A stretch of DNA of 64,000 nt from Sphingopyxis chilensis (GTDB lineage Bacteria > Pseudomonadota > Alphaproteobacteria > Sphingomonadales > Sphingomonadaceae): NCBI RefSeq assembly GCF_035930445.1, contig NZ_CP142394.1, positions 1,831,501 to 1,895,500 of the forward strand, in the 5' to 3' direction. Under the pieces are notes generated by a model. The model had not been told where the DNA came from. It saw only the letters and a program-made list of their open reading frames with translations, and did no database searches. The stretch's first letter is position 1; every line of letters begins with the position of its first letter. Of the stretch, positions 46,071 to 53,416 are shown one piece after another. Both the position numbers and the translations under genes were made by a program.

Positions 46071-48064
46071 TGTTCAAGAAAATCCTGATCGCCAACCGCG
46101 GCGAAATCGCCTGCCGCGTTATCAAGACCGCGCGCCGCATGGGCATCGCGACCGTTGCCGTCTATTCGGACGCCGACGCGCGCGCGCCGTTCGTGCAGAT
46201 GGCCGACGAGGCGGTGCATATCGGTCCATCGCCCGCGTCCGAATCCTATCTGATCGCCGACAAGATCATCGCGGCGTGCAAGGCGACGGGCGCAGAGGCG
46301 GTACATCCGGGCTATGGCTTCCTGTCCGAACGCACGAGCTTTGCCGAGGCGCTCGCCAAGGAAAATATCGCCTTCATCGGCCCGCCGGTGAATGCGATCG
46401 CCGCGATGGGCGACAAGATCGAGTCGAAGAAGCTCGCGAAGGAGGCCGGTGTTAACGTCGTCCCCGGCTTCGTCGGCGAGATCGACGATACCGAACATGC
46501 CGTGCGCATCTCGAACGAGATCGGTTATCCGGTGATGATGAAGGCGTCGGCGGGCGGCGGCGGCAAGGGCATGCGCCTCGCCTATGACGAAAAGGACGTC
46601 CGCGAAGGCTTCGAGGCGACCAAGCGCGAAGGGCTCAACAGCTTCGGCGACGACCGCGTCTTTATCGAGAAATTCATCCTCAACCCGCGCCATATCGAGA
46701 TCCAGATCCTCGGCGACCAGCACGGCAATGTGCTCTACCTCAACGAGCGCGAGTGCAGCATCCAGCGCCGCCACCAGAAAGTGGTCGAGGAAGCGCCGTC
46801 GCCCTTCGTGACCCCCGCGATGCGCAAGGCGATGGGCGAGCAGTGCGTCGCGCTGTCGAAGGCGGTCGGCTATTATAGCGCGGGCACGGTCGAACTGATC
46901 GTCTCTGGCGCCGACCCCACGGGCGAGAGCTTCTACTTCCTCGAAATGAACACGCGGCTGCAGGTCGAGCATCCGGTGACCGAGGCGATCACCGGCATCG
47001 ATCTTGTCGAACAGATGATCCGCGTCGCGGCAGGCGAAAAGCTCGAGATGACGCAGGACGATATCAAGATCGACGGCTGGGCGATCGAGAACCGCGTCTA
47101 TGCCGAAGATCCCTATCGCGGCTTCCTGCCCTCGACCGGACGTCTCGTGCGCTACCGCACCCCCGTTCCGGCGTGGGAAGGCGAGACACGCGGCGTCGAT
47201 GGCGTGCGCGTCGAGGAGGGCGGCGAAGTGTCGATCTTCTACGACCCGATGATCGCCAAGCTCGTCACCTGGGGCGCGACGCGCGACGAAGCCGCCGACC
47301 TCCAGATCGCGGCGCTCGACCGCTTCGAGATCGAAGGGCTCGGCCATAATATCGATTTCGTCTCGGCGATCATGCAGCACCCGCGTTTCCGCTCGGGCGA
47401 ATTGACGACGGGCTTTATCGCCGAAGAATATCCCGAGGGCTTCCATGGCGCGCCGACCGACGGGACGATCACACGCGCGCTCGCGGCGATCGCAGGCTTC
47501 ATGGCGTCTGCCGAAGCCGACCGCGCGCGCCGCACCGATGGCCAGCTCGGCGACCGGCTCGAACCGCCCGCCAAGTGGCAGGTCACGATCGACGGCGCGC
47601 CGCAGAAGGTCAAGATCGGCGAGAAGCATATCAAGATCGAGGGCGACCGGATCGACATCGCGCTCGAGTATACGCCGGGCGACCGGCTCGTCGTCGCCGA
47701 GATCGACGAAACCGAACTCGCGGTAAAGGTCGCTAAGACGCGCACCGGCTGGCGCATGACGACGCGCGGGCGTATCCACGACGTGCGCGTTCTGCCCTGG
47801 CACATCGCGCCGCTGACCCAGCACATGATCGAAAAAATCCCGCCCGATCTGTCGAAATCCCTCATCTGCCCGATGCCGGGCCTGCTCGTCGCGCTGCACG
47901 TCGGCGAAGGCGACAAGGTCGAGGCCGGCCAGCCGCTCGCCACGGTCGAGGCGATGAAGATGGAAAACATCCTCCGCGCCGAAAAAGCGGGGACGGTAAA
48001 GACCGTCAACGCCGCGCAAGGCGACAGTCTGGCGGTCGACGCGGTGATCTTGGAGATGGAATAA
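46070..48064 (+). CDS. pccA: Propionyl/acetyl-CoA carboxylase alpha subunit (biotin carboxylase + BCCP)
   Basis: The biotin-carrying subunit that carboxylates biotin with ATP and bicarbonate. The 664 residues begin FKKILIANRGEIACRVIKTA; the ATP-grasp domain has MKASAGGGGKGMRLA and FLEMNTRLQVEHPVTE, then a BT linker domain, and a C-terminal BCCP domain with EAMKMEN, where Lys630 is biotinylated. Start ATG 46070 overlaps the small gene's stop. With PccB it forms the alpha6-beta6 carboxylase (known for the family). Confidence 0.96.
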   Translation: MFKKILIANRGEIACRVIKTARRMGIATVAVYSDADARAPFVQMADEAVHIGPSPASESYLIADKIIAACKATGAEAVHPGYGFLSERTSFAEALAKENIAFIGPPVNAIAAMGDKIESKKLAKEAGVNVVPGFVGEIDDTEHAVRISNEIGYPVMMKASAGGGGKGMRLAYDEKDVREGFEATKREGLNSFGDDRVFIEKFILNPRHIEIQILGDQHGNVLYLNERECSIQRRHQKVVEEAPSPFVTPAMRKAMGEQCVALSKAVGYYSAGTVELIVSGADPTGESFYFLEMNTRLQVEHPVTEAITGIDLVEQMIRVAAGEKLEMTQDDIKIDGWAIENRVYAEDPYRGFLPSTGRLVRYRTPVPAWEGETRGVDGVRVEEGGEVSIFYDPMIAKLVTWGATRDEAADLQIAALDRFEIEGLGHNIDFVSAIMQHPRFRSGELTTGFIAEEYPEGFHGAPTDGTITRALAAIAGFMASAEADRARRTDGQLGDRLEPPAKWQVTIDGAPQKVKIGEKHIKIEGDRIDIALEYTPGDRLVVAEIDETELAVKVAKTRTGWRMTTRGRIHDVRVLPWHIAPLTQHMIEKIPPDLSKSLICPMPGLLVALHVGEGDKVEAGQPLATVEAMKMENILRAEKAGTVKTVNAAQGDSLAVDAVILEME

Positions 48065-48076
48065 TCGTCTCCTTCT

Positions 48077-48179
48077 CGTCATTGCGAGGAGCGAAGCGAC
48101 GCGGCAATCCAGAATGGCGTAAGCCGCTCTGGATTGGTTGGCCTACGGCCGCCTGCGGCCCGCTTCGCTCGCAATGACG
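48077..48179. repeat. CGTCATTGCGAG-type dispersed inverted repeat
   Basis: The gap between pccA and the next gene holds CGTCATTGCGAG... (from 48077) pairing with ...CTCGCAATGACG (to 48179), and an inner pair CAATCCAGA / TCTGGATTG (48105-48113 and 48128-48136). It also has a GGCCGCC/GGCGGCC-like core near 48148. Such elements with CGTCATTGCGAG and CAATCCAG occur widely in alphaproteobacteria and others (remembered). It begins about 12 bases after the pccA stop and could help end the transcript. Confidence 0.85.
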
Positions 48180-48190
48180 GAGTTTGCTGA

Positions 48191-48562
48191 ATGCACCTAA
48201 ATCACGACGCCGACGCGGTCGCGGCATCCGAAATCACCTTCGACGATTTCCTCCGCGTCGACATTCGCATCGGCACGATCGTGGAGGCCGAGCCTTTCCC
48301 CGAGGCGCGCAAACCCGCGTTCAGGCTGAAGATCGATTTCGGCCCCGCGATCGGCGTGAAGAAAAGCAGCGCGCAGATCGTCGATCGCTACTCGCTCGAA
48401 GAGCTGGCGGGGCGGCAGGTCGCCGCGGTCGTCAACTTCCCGCCGCGCCAGATCGGCAAGTACATGTCTGAAGTGCTGACGCTCGGCTTCGCCGATGAGG
48501 AGGGCGCGGTGATCCTCTTCGCGCCTGATCGCAAAGTTCCCGACGGGTCGCGCCTCTTCTAA
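48191..48562 (+). CDS. CsaA-like tRNA-binding domain protein
   Basis: A 123-residue protein consisting of one OB-fold tRNA-binding domain, with FDDFLRVDIRIGTIVEAEPFP, LKIDFGPAIGVKKSSAQI and VLTLGFADEEGAVILF. It resembles CsaA, which binds tRNA or acts as a chaperone associated with export in Bacillus, and the C-terminal domain of MetG and PheT. No aminoacylation domain is present. It lies after the repeat at the end of the propionate locus, so it may have its own promoter. Confidence 0.9.
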   Translation: MHLNHDADAVAASEITFDDFLRVDIRIGTIVEAEPFPEARKPAFRLKIDFGPAIGVKKSSAQIVDRYSLEELAGRQVAAVVNFPPRQIGKYMSEVLTLGFADEEGAVILFAPDRKVPDGSRLF

Positions 48563-48620
48563 CCTTTCCCGCGCCCGACATCGCGGCTAGTCTCGCGGAG
48601 GGAAACAGGGGAGAGGGCTC

Positions 48621-49028
48621 ATGACATTACCCGTAACCGCGTTCGTGGCCGCCGTCTGCGCCTTGCTGCTGCTCGTCACCGCGATCGACACGGTGCGCCA
48701 GCGACTGCGCGTGAAGGCCGCTTTCGGTGACCATGGCGATGCCAAGCTGATCAGCGCCAGCCGTGCGCACGGCAATCTCGCCGAATATGCGCCGATTACG
48801 ATCATCCTGCTCGGCTTGCTGGAAACCGCGCGCGCCAATCATATGGGGCTGATGATCATCGGCGCGACCTTCCTCATCGGCCGCGTCGCGCATGTCATCG
48901 GGCTCTACACGCCTTCAGAACCGGGGAAGGCACCGCTTGGGCGGCAGGTCGGCGTCCTTGCGACCTTCGGCGCTTTGCTGGTGCTCGGGCTGTGGACGTT
49001 ATGGGTACTGGCGACAGTGAATCTTTGA
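48621..49028 (+). CDS. MAPEG family membrane protein (YecN-like)
   Basis: A 135-residue integral membrane protein of the MAPEG family but from a different branch than the pair at 5556-6434: the signature is SRAHGNLAEYAPITIILLGLLE, typical of YecN-like members. Four helices are predicted. The start ATG 48621 follows GGGGAGAGG. Its last 124 bases overlap, in antisense, the tail of the open frame from the AT-rich island, which is not expected to matter for this gene. Function unknown. Confidence 0.88.
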   Translation: MTLPVTAFVAAVCALLLLVTAIDTVRQRLRVKAAFGDHGDAKLISASRAHGNLAEYAPITIILLGLLETARANHMGLMIIGATFLIGRVAHVIGLYTPSEPGKAPLGRQVGVLATFGALLVLGLWTLWVLATVNL

Positions 49029-49618
49029 CATTTTGGAACGGAAAGTTTGTTTACTACGAATATTGTCGCCAGCGTAAAGACCAATAAGAATGAAGATATT
49101 ATGCTAAACATCTGTCTGTAAGCCTTCTTTCGGCCCACTTCGCGATTCAGCTGGATGTGGAGTTGTAGGCACTCAGCCTGTTCAACTTTCCCCCATTTTA
49201 GCGTCCTCTTTTGATATTTCCAATTGTTGGGAAGCCAGTTCTCTGGCTCATTGCCCGGAAGTCCGAACCGCTTCGGCCAAACGCTAAGTAGGCTAATAAA
49301 TGCTAGTATGAACATGCCCGCACCGAGTGCAAAGGCATAACCAGACAATCCAATCTTCGAGGTCCCGCTAACAATAGAAAAGTATGCAGCTAGAGATGTC
49401 GTTGCGACCGTTAGCTGTAAACCAGCTATCGTGAATCCTCGCTGATCTGTAGAAATATGAGATGACGTTTGGGCCAAGATGCGTTGCTCACCCTCTCTGA
49501 CTACCTCGTCTAAAATCGAAGATTCAAGCTGATATAGATCATGCAAATCTATTTCGGGATAGTTACGATCGGCCCGTTCGAGTCGAAATTTACCGAGTAT
49601 TGGTAGCGAGAAGATCAA
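48905..49618 (-). CDS. Predicted three-helix membrane protein of an AT-rich island
   Basis: A 237-residue frame on the minus strand, starting with TTG 49618 after GGGGG; there is no ATG before residue 102. Hydrophobic helices are at about 61-83, 92-113 and 170-189; the stretches before helix 1 and after helix 2 are amphipathic and charged (DLHDLYQLESSILDEVV; KRFGLPGNEPENW). Residues from about 197 on are antisense to the MAPEG gene, so the natural end was probably near 49030. Codon use is AT-rich and unlike neighbours. The layout recalls SLATT-type two-to-three-helix effector proteins, but no family match is claimed. Confidence 0.6.
   Translation of the reverse strand: MIFSLPILGKFRLERADRNYPEIDLHDLYQLESSILDEVVREGEQRILAQTSSHISTDQRGFTIAGLQLTVATTSLAAYFSIVSGTSKIGLSGYAFALGAGMFILAFISLLSVWPKRFGLPGNEPENWLPNNWKYQKRTLKWGKVEQAECLQLHIQLNREVGRKKAYRQMFSIISSFLLVFTLATIFVVNKLSVPKCQRFTVASTHNVHSPSTSKAPKVARTPTCRPSGAFPGSEGV
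49029..49617. other. AT-rich island, likely horizontally acquired
   Basis: Hand count gives 23 G or C in the 60 bases 49081-49140, against 42 of 60 in 48661-48720 just before. The low-GC stretch begins at the MAPEG stop and ends where the Pro-rich small frame begins. It holds most of the membrane protein frame. No transposase, integrase, tRNA or terminal repeat was seen at its edges. Confidence 0.75.
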
Positions 49619-49740
49619 TGGCTAAACCCCCTGAACGCGACTGGCTGAATGACGAGCGTAAATCGCCAAGTCGTCCTGCGCCAGCCCCTTCACCTGCTCC
49701 GCGTCCAACTCCTGCGCCGACGCCGCCAAAGCCGAAATAG
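49618..49740 (+). CDS. Possible 40-residue proline-rich small protein
   Basis: ATG 49618 follows GAGAAG at a distance of five to six bases. The product has a charged head (MAKPPERDWLNDERK) and a PAPAPSPAPRPTPAP-type tail, and its TAG stop lies immediately before the convergent stop of the cyclase gene. It starts at the same base as the minus-strand island frame, back to back, which leaves no room for separate promoters. Real coding is plausible because of the RDWLNDER head, but the low-complexity tail makes chance possible. Confidence 0.4.
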   Translation: MAKPPERDWLNDERKSPSRPAPAPSPAPRPTPAPTPPKPK

Positions 49741-50508
49741 CTACCCGTCGACCAATGCCACCGCACGGATCCAGCCCGCGCTGGCGCGCTCGATCTTCAC
49801 CGGGAAGCAGCTGAAGGTGAAGCCCGTCGCGGGGATCGCGGCGAGGTTGGTGAGCTTCTCGATCTGGTAATAGGGCCGGATGCGTCCCGCCTTGTGACCT
49901 TCCCAGATGATCGAGGGATCGCGCGTGTCCGCCCAGCGCCGCGCGGTGTGACTGAACGGCGCGTCCCAGCTCCACGCGTCGGTGCCGACGACCTGTACGC
50001 CGCGCCCGGTCAGGTACAGCGTCGCCTCGGCCCCCATGCCGCTGCCCTGGTCGGTGAAATTGTCGGTGCCATAGACCGCGCCCGACTGGACAAGCACGAT
50101 GTCGAAGGGCTGGAGTTCATGCCCGATGCGCGCCAGTTCGGCCTCCACTTCGGCGCCGCTCACGACATGGCCGTCCGGACGATCCGAAAAGTCGAGCTTC
50201 ACGCCCGGACGAAAAAACAGGTCGAGCGGCGCTTCGTCGATCGACGGCGCACGAGTTGCGCCGCTGTCGGTGGTCGAATGATAATGCCACGGCGCGTCCA
50301 TATGCGTGCCATTGTGCGTACTGAGCGACAGCATCTCGACCGCCCAGCCTTCGCCGTCGGGCAGATCGTCCCTCGTGAGCCCGGGGAAGAACATCGCGAT
50401 CTGCTCCCACGTATTCTCATGGGTCATATAGGTGATGTTCGGGCGCATCACCGGCGGGTCGGAGATGACGTCGTTGGTGATCGGGATCGAAAGGTCGATG
50501 AACTGCAT
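49741..50508 (-). CDS. Cyclase family protein (kynurenine formamidase-like metal hydrolase)
   Basis: A 255-residue metallohydrolase with the family signature HNGTHMDAPWHYH (metal-binding His/Asp), LSIPITNDVISDPP at the N-terminus and VQSGAVYGTD. Members hydrolyse N-formylkynurenine, isatin or cyclic amides. Start ATG 50508 is preferred to 50544. No kyn gene lies nearby, so the substrate is open. Divergent from the MHS transporter with a 104-base gap; a shared function (uptake of the substrate) is possible. Confidence 0.87.
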   Translation of the reverse strand: MQFIDLSIPITNDVISDPPVMRPNITYMTHENTWEQIAMFFPGLTRDDLPDGEGWAVEMLSLSTHNGTHMDAPWHYHSTTDSGATRAPSIDEAPLDLFFRPGVKLDFSDRPDGHVVSGAEVEAELARIGHELQPFDIVLVQSGAVYGTDNFTDQGSGMGAEATLYLTGRGVQVVGTDAWSWDAPFSHTARRWADTRDPSIIWEGHKAGRIRPYYQIEKLTNLAAIPATGFTFSCFPVKIERASAGWIRAVALVDG

Positions 50509-50612
50509 GACGCACAGTCTGCCACCGGAAAGACGCCACGCCAAGAAGGCTTGCGCGCCGTTCGCCGCCCGCTAGAGATGGCGGTAAGCCTGAAAGGGGC
50601 AGGGGAGAGTTT

Positions 50613-52235
50613 ATGACCGACGCAGCCGCCGTAGCCGACCATGGCGCGGTCTATCAGCCGAGCGCCAAAGACATTCGCATGGTCATCGCCGCATCGTCGG
50701 CGGGTACGGTGTTCGAATGGTATGATTTCTTCATCTACGGCACGCTCGCGGCGATCATCGGCAAGGCCTTTTTCCCCAGCGACAATGCAACGCTGGAAAT
50801 CCTGCTCGTGTGGGCGGGCTTCGCGGTCGGATTCGGTTTCCGGCCCTTGGGCGCGGTAATCTTCGGCTTCCTCGGCGACCGGCTGGGACGCAAATATACC
50901 TTCCTCGTCACCGTCACCTTGATGGGCATCGCGACAGCCGGCGTCGGCATGATCCCGTCGGCTGCGACCATTGGCATCGCGGCGCCGATCATCGTCATCC
51001 TGCTCCGCGTGCTGCAGGGGCTGGCGCTCGGCGGCGAATATGGCGGCGCGGCGGTCTATGTCGCCGAACATTCGCCGCCGGGAAAGCGCGGTTTCTACAC
51101 CAGCTTCATCCAGGCGAGCGTCGTCGGCGGCTTCGTGCTCAGCCTGATCGTCGTGCTCGGCTGCAAGGCGCTGATGCCCGACGCGGTGTGGGAAAGCTGG
51201 GGCTGGCGCGTGCCCTTCCTGCTTTCGCTCATCCTCCTCGCCATTTCGCTGTGGATGCGCCTCAAACTTTCCGAAAGCCCGGTGTTCCAGGCGATGAAGG
51301 CGGAGGGCGAACTCGCCAAGAACCCGCTCAAGGAAAGCTTCACCTACCCCGGCAATCCTCGCCGTATCTTCATCGCGCTATTCGGCATCGCCGCCGGCCT
51401 GACGGTCATCTGGTACACGGCGATGTTCTCCGGGCTGTCGTTCCTGAAAGGGCCGATGAAGGTCGAGGACACGGCTGCCGAGATCATTGTCGGCTTTGCC
51501 GCCGCGTTCGGCATGGGCTTCTTCATCTGGGCCGGAAAGCTCTCCGACCGCATCGGGCGCAAGAAGCCGATCGTCTGGGGCTATGCCGCGACGCTGGTCC
51601 TGCTCTTCCCGCTCTTCTGGTGGATGGGCAGCGTCGGCAACCCGGCACTGTCGGCTGCTGCCGAGCGCGCGCCCGTGACCGTCACCGGTTCGCAATGCAG
51701 CTTCGACCCGTTCGCGCAGAAACAGGCGACCGCGTGCGGGCGCACGCTCGGCGAACTGACCAAACTCGGTGTGCCCTACACGGTCGTCCAGACGGACAGC
51801 GGCTTTGACAGGGTCAAAATCCGTATCGGAAACCGCGAGGTCGCGAGCGAGGATCCGGCACTGCTCCAGCCCGCTTTGGAAGCGATGGGTTATGACTTCG
51901 CGAAGCAGGTCCCGCAAATCGGCGGTATCGCCGTCATATTCCTCGCGCTGCTCGGGCTGAGCGCGCTGTCGGGCTTCACCTATGGTCCGGTCGCGGCATT
52001 GCTGTCCGAAATGTTTCCGCCGCACGTCCGCTATTCTTCGCTCTCGATCCCCTATCATCTGGGGACGGGCTATTTTGGTGGGTTCCTCCCCCTGATCGCG
52101 AGCTTCATCATCGCGAAGACCGGCAATGCCTATGCCGGGCTCTGGTATACCTGGGTGGTCGTCCTCGTCGCCTTCCTCGTCACCGCGTTCATGCTGAAGG
52201 ATCCGGTCGAGGGACAGTGGGACAAGCCCGCCTGA
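50613..52235 (+). CDS. MHS-family MFS transporter with a large extracytoplasmic insertion
   Basis: A 540-residue proton symporter of the metabolite:H+ symporter group (like ShiA, KgtP, ProP). Family marks are SSAGTVFEWYDFFIYGTLA, FRPLGAVIFGFLGDRLGRKY and GLALGGEYGGAAVYVAEHSP. About 95 extra residues (about 340-435) sit between two late helices, with CSFDPFAQKQATAC giving two cysteines that could bridge. The insertion explains the length over the usual 430-450. Substrate unknown; typical ones are organic acids or betaines. The alr gene starts 45 bases after it. Confidence 0.9.
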   Translation: MTDAAAVADHGAVYQPSAKDIRMVIAASSAGTVFEWYDFFIYGTLAAIIGKAFFPSDNATLEILLVWAGFAVGFGFRPLGAVIFGFLGDRLGRKYTFLVTVTLMGIATAGVGMIPSAATIGIAAPIIVILLRVLQGLALGGEYGGAAVYVAEHSPPGKRGFYTSFIQASVVGGFVLSLIVVLGCKALMPDAVWESWGWRVPFLLSLILLAISLWMRLKLSESPVFQAMKAEGELAKNPLKESFTYPGNPRRIFIALFGIAAGLTVIWYTAMFSGLSFLKGPMKVEDTAAEIIVGFAAAFGMGFFIWAGKLSDRIGRKKPIVWGYAATLVLLFPLFWWMGSVGNPALSAAAERAPVTVTGSQCSFDPFAQKQATACGRTLGELTKLGVPYTVVQTDSGFDRVKIRIGNREVASEDPALLQPALEAMGYDFAKQVPQIGGIAVIFLALLGLSALSGFTYGPVAALLSEMFPPHVRYSSLSIPYHLGTGYFGGFLPLIASFIIAKTGNAYAGLWYTWVVVLVAFLVTAFMLKDPVEGQWDKPA

Positions 52236-52280
52236 TCGCCCCCATTGGCGCAGGCAGCCAAGCCGTATAGGGGCAGGGGA

Positions 52281-53327
52281 ATGATCGCCATTCCGCCGCC
52301 GCTCCGCCTTCGCCTTTCATCCGAAGCCCTCGTCGCAAACTGGCGCTGGCTCGCCAAGCAGAGCGGCTCGGCGGCATGCGGCGCGGCGATCAAGGCCGAC
52401 GCTTATGGCCTTGGCGCGCGCGAAGTGGTGCGACATCTCGCCGCCGCGGGATGCCGCGACTTTTTCGTCGCGACCTGGGCCGAGGCCGCCGCGCTGATGC
52501 CTTTGCCGTGGGGCGTATCGCTCTCGGTGCTCCACGGCGTCGGCGCGAGCGACGTGATCGCGGCGCTTACCCTTCCCGCGCGGCCCGTGCTCGGCAGCCT
52601 CGAACAGATCGCGCTGTGGCGCGAGGCGGGCGAGGGGCGGCCGTGTGACGTGATGATCGATACCGGGATGAACCGGCTTGGCCTTCGCGTCGAAGAAACG
52701 GCAGGCGGGGCGCTCGACGGCCTGAATATTGAAACCCTGCTCAGCCACCTCGCATCGGCCGACGAGGACAGCGCGCAGAACAGCGGACAACTCGCGGCGT
52801 TTCGCGCGGTTCGGCAGGCGATCCCCGCGCGGCGCTACAGCCTGGCGAACAGCGCCGGTATCTGTCTCGGCGCCGATTATGCGTTCGATCTGACCCGCCC
52901 GGGCATCGCGCTCTATGGCGGGACGCCGCGCGGCGAAGCCACGGGCCATATCCGGCAGGTCGCCTTCCCCGAAGCGCGCGTGCTGCAGGTGCGTCGGGTG
53001 CGCCAAGGCGAGGCCGTCGGCTACGGCGCGACCTGGACCGCGCCACGCGACAGCCGGATCGCGATCGCGAACATGGGCTACGCCGACGGCTATTTACGCT
53101 GCCACGCCGGATCGGGTTCGGCGACGTGGAACGCGTGCTCGCTGCCGCTGATCGGCCGCGTATCGATGGATCTGACCGCTTTCGACGCGAGCGACGCCGA
53201 TGGAATCGAGGAAGGCGACTGGCTCGCGATCGATTATGACCTGCCGACGGCGTCGGCACGCAGCGGATTGTCGCAATATGAGCTGCTGACGGGGTTGGGG
53301 CCGCGGTTCGAGCGCGGTTGGTTTTAG
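52281..53327 (+). CDS. alr: Alanine racemase
   Basis: PLP enzyme giving D-alanine for the cell wall. PLP Lys38 is in AAIKADAYGLG, and the second catalytic base Tyr in AVGYGATWTAP; DTGMNRLGL and GRVSMDLTAFD are also in place. Length 348, slightly short but complete. Start ATG 52281 follows GGGGCAGGGGA; the upstream in-frame ATG at 52245 overlaps the MFS trailer. An intrinsic terminator follows after 30 bases. The second D-amino acid gene here, murI, is 29 kb away. Confidence 0.95.
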   Translation: MIAIPPPLRLRLSSEALVANWRWLAKQSGSAACGAAIKADAYGLGAREVVRHLAAAGCRDFFVATWAEAAALMPLPWGVSLSVLHGVGASDVIAALTLPARPVLGSLEQIALWREAGEGRPCDVMIDTGMNRLGLRVEETAGGALDGLNIETLLSHLASADEDSAQNSGQLAAFRAVRQAIPARRYSLANSAGICLGADYAFDLTRPGIALYGGTPRGEATGHIRQVAFPEARVLQVRRVRQGEAVGYGATWTAPRDSRIAIANMGYADGYLRCHAGSGSATWNACSLPLIGRVSMDLTAFDASDADGIEEGDWLAIDYDLPTASARSGLSQYELLTGLGPRFERGWF

Positions 53328-53358
53328 AAACGACGCGATAGGAGCGTGCTCCCCGAGC

Positions 53359-53399
53359 AAAAAAAAAGGCCGCCTTCCGAAGGAAGGCGGCCGATTTTT
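53359..53399. terminator. Bidirectional rho-independent terminator
   Basis: Nine A (53359-53367), an 11-bp perfect GC-rich stem (GGCCGCCTTCC, 53368-53378; GGAAGGCGGCC, 53382-53392) with GAA loop, then GA and five T (53395-53399). It ends alr on the plus strand and the TonB receptor gene on the minus strand. Confidence 0.95.
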
Positions 53400-53416
53400 A
53401 CCGTGCCGGATTTCTC

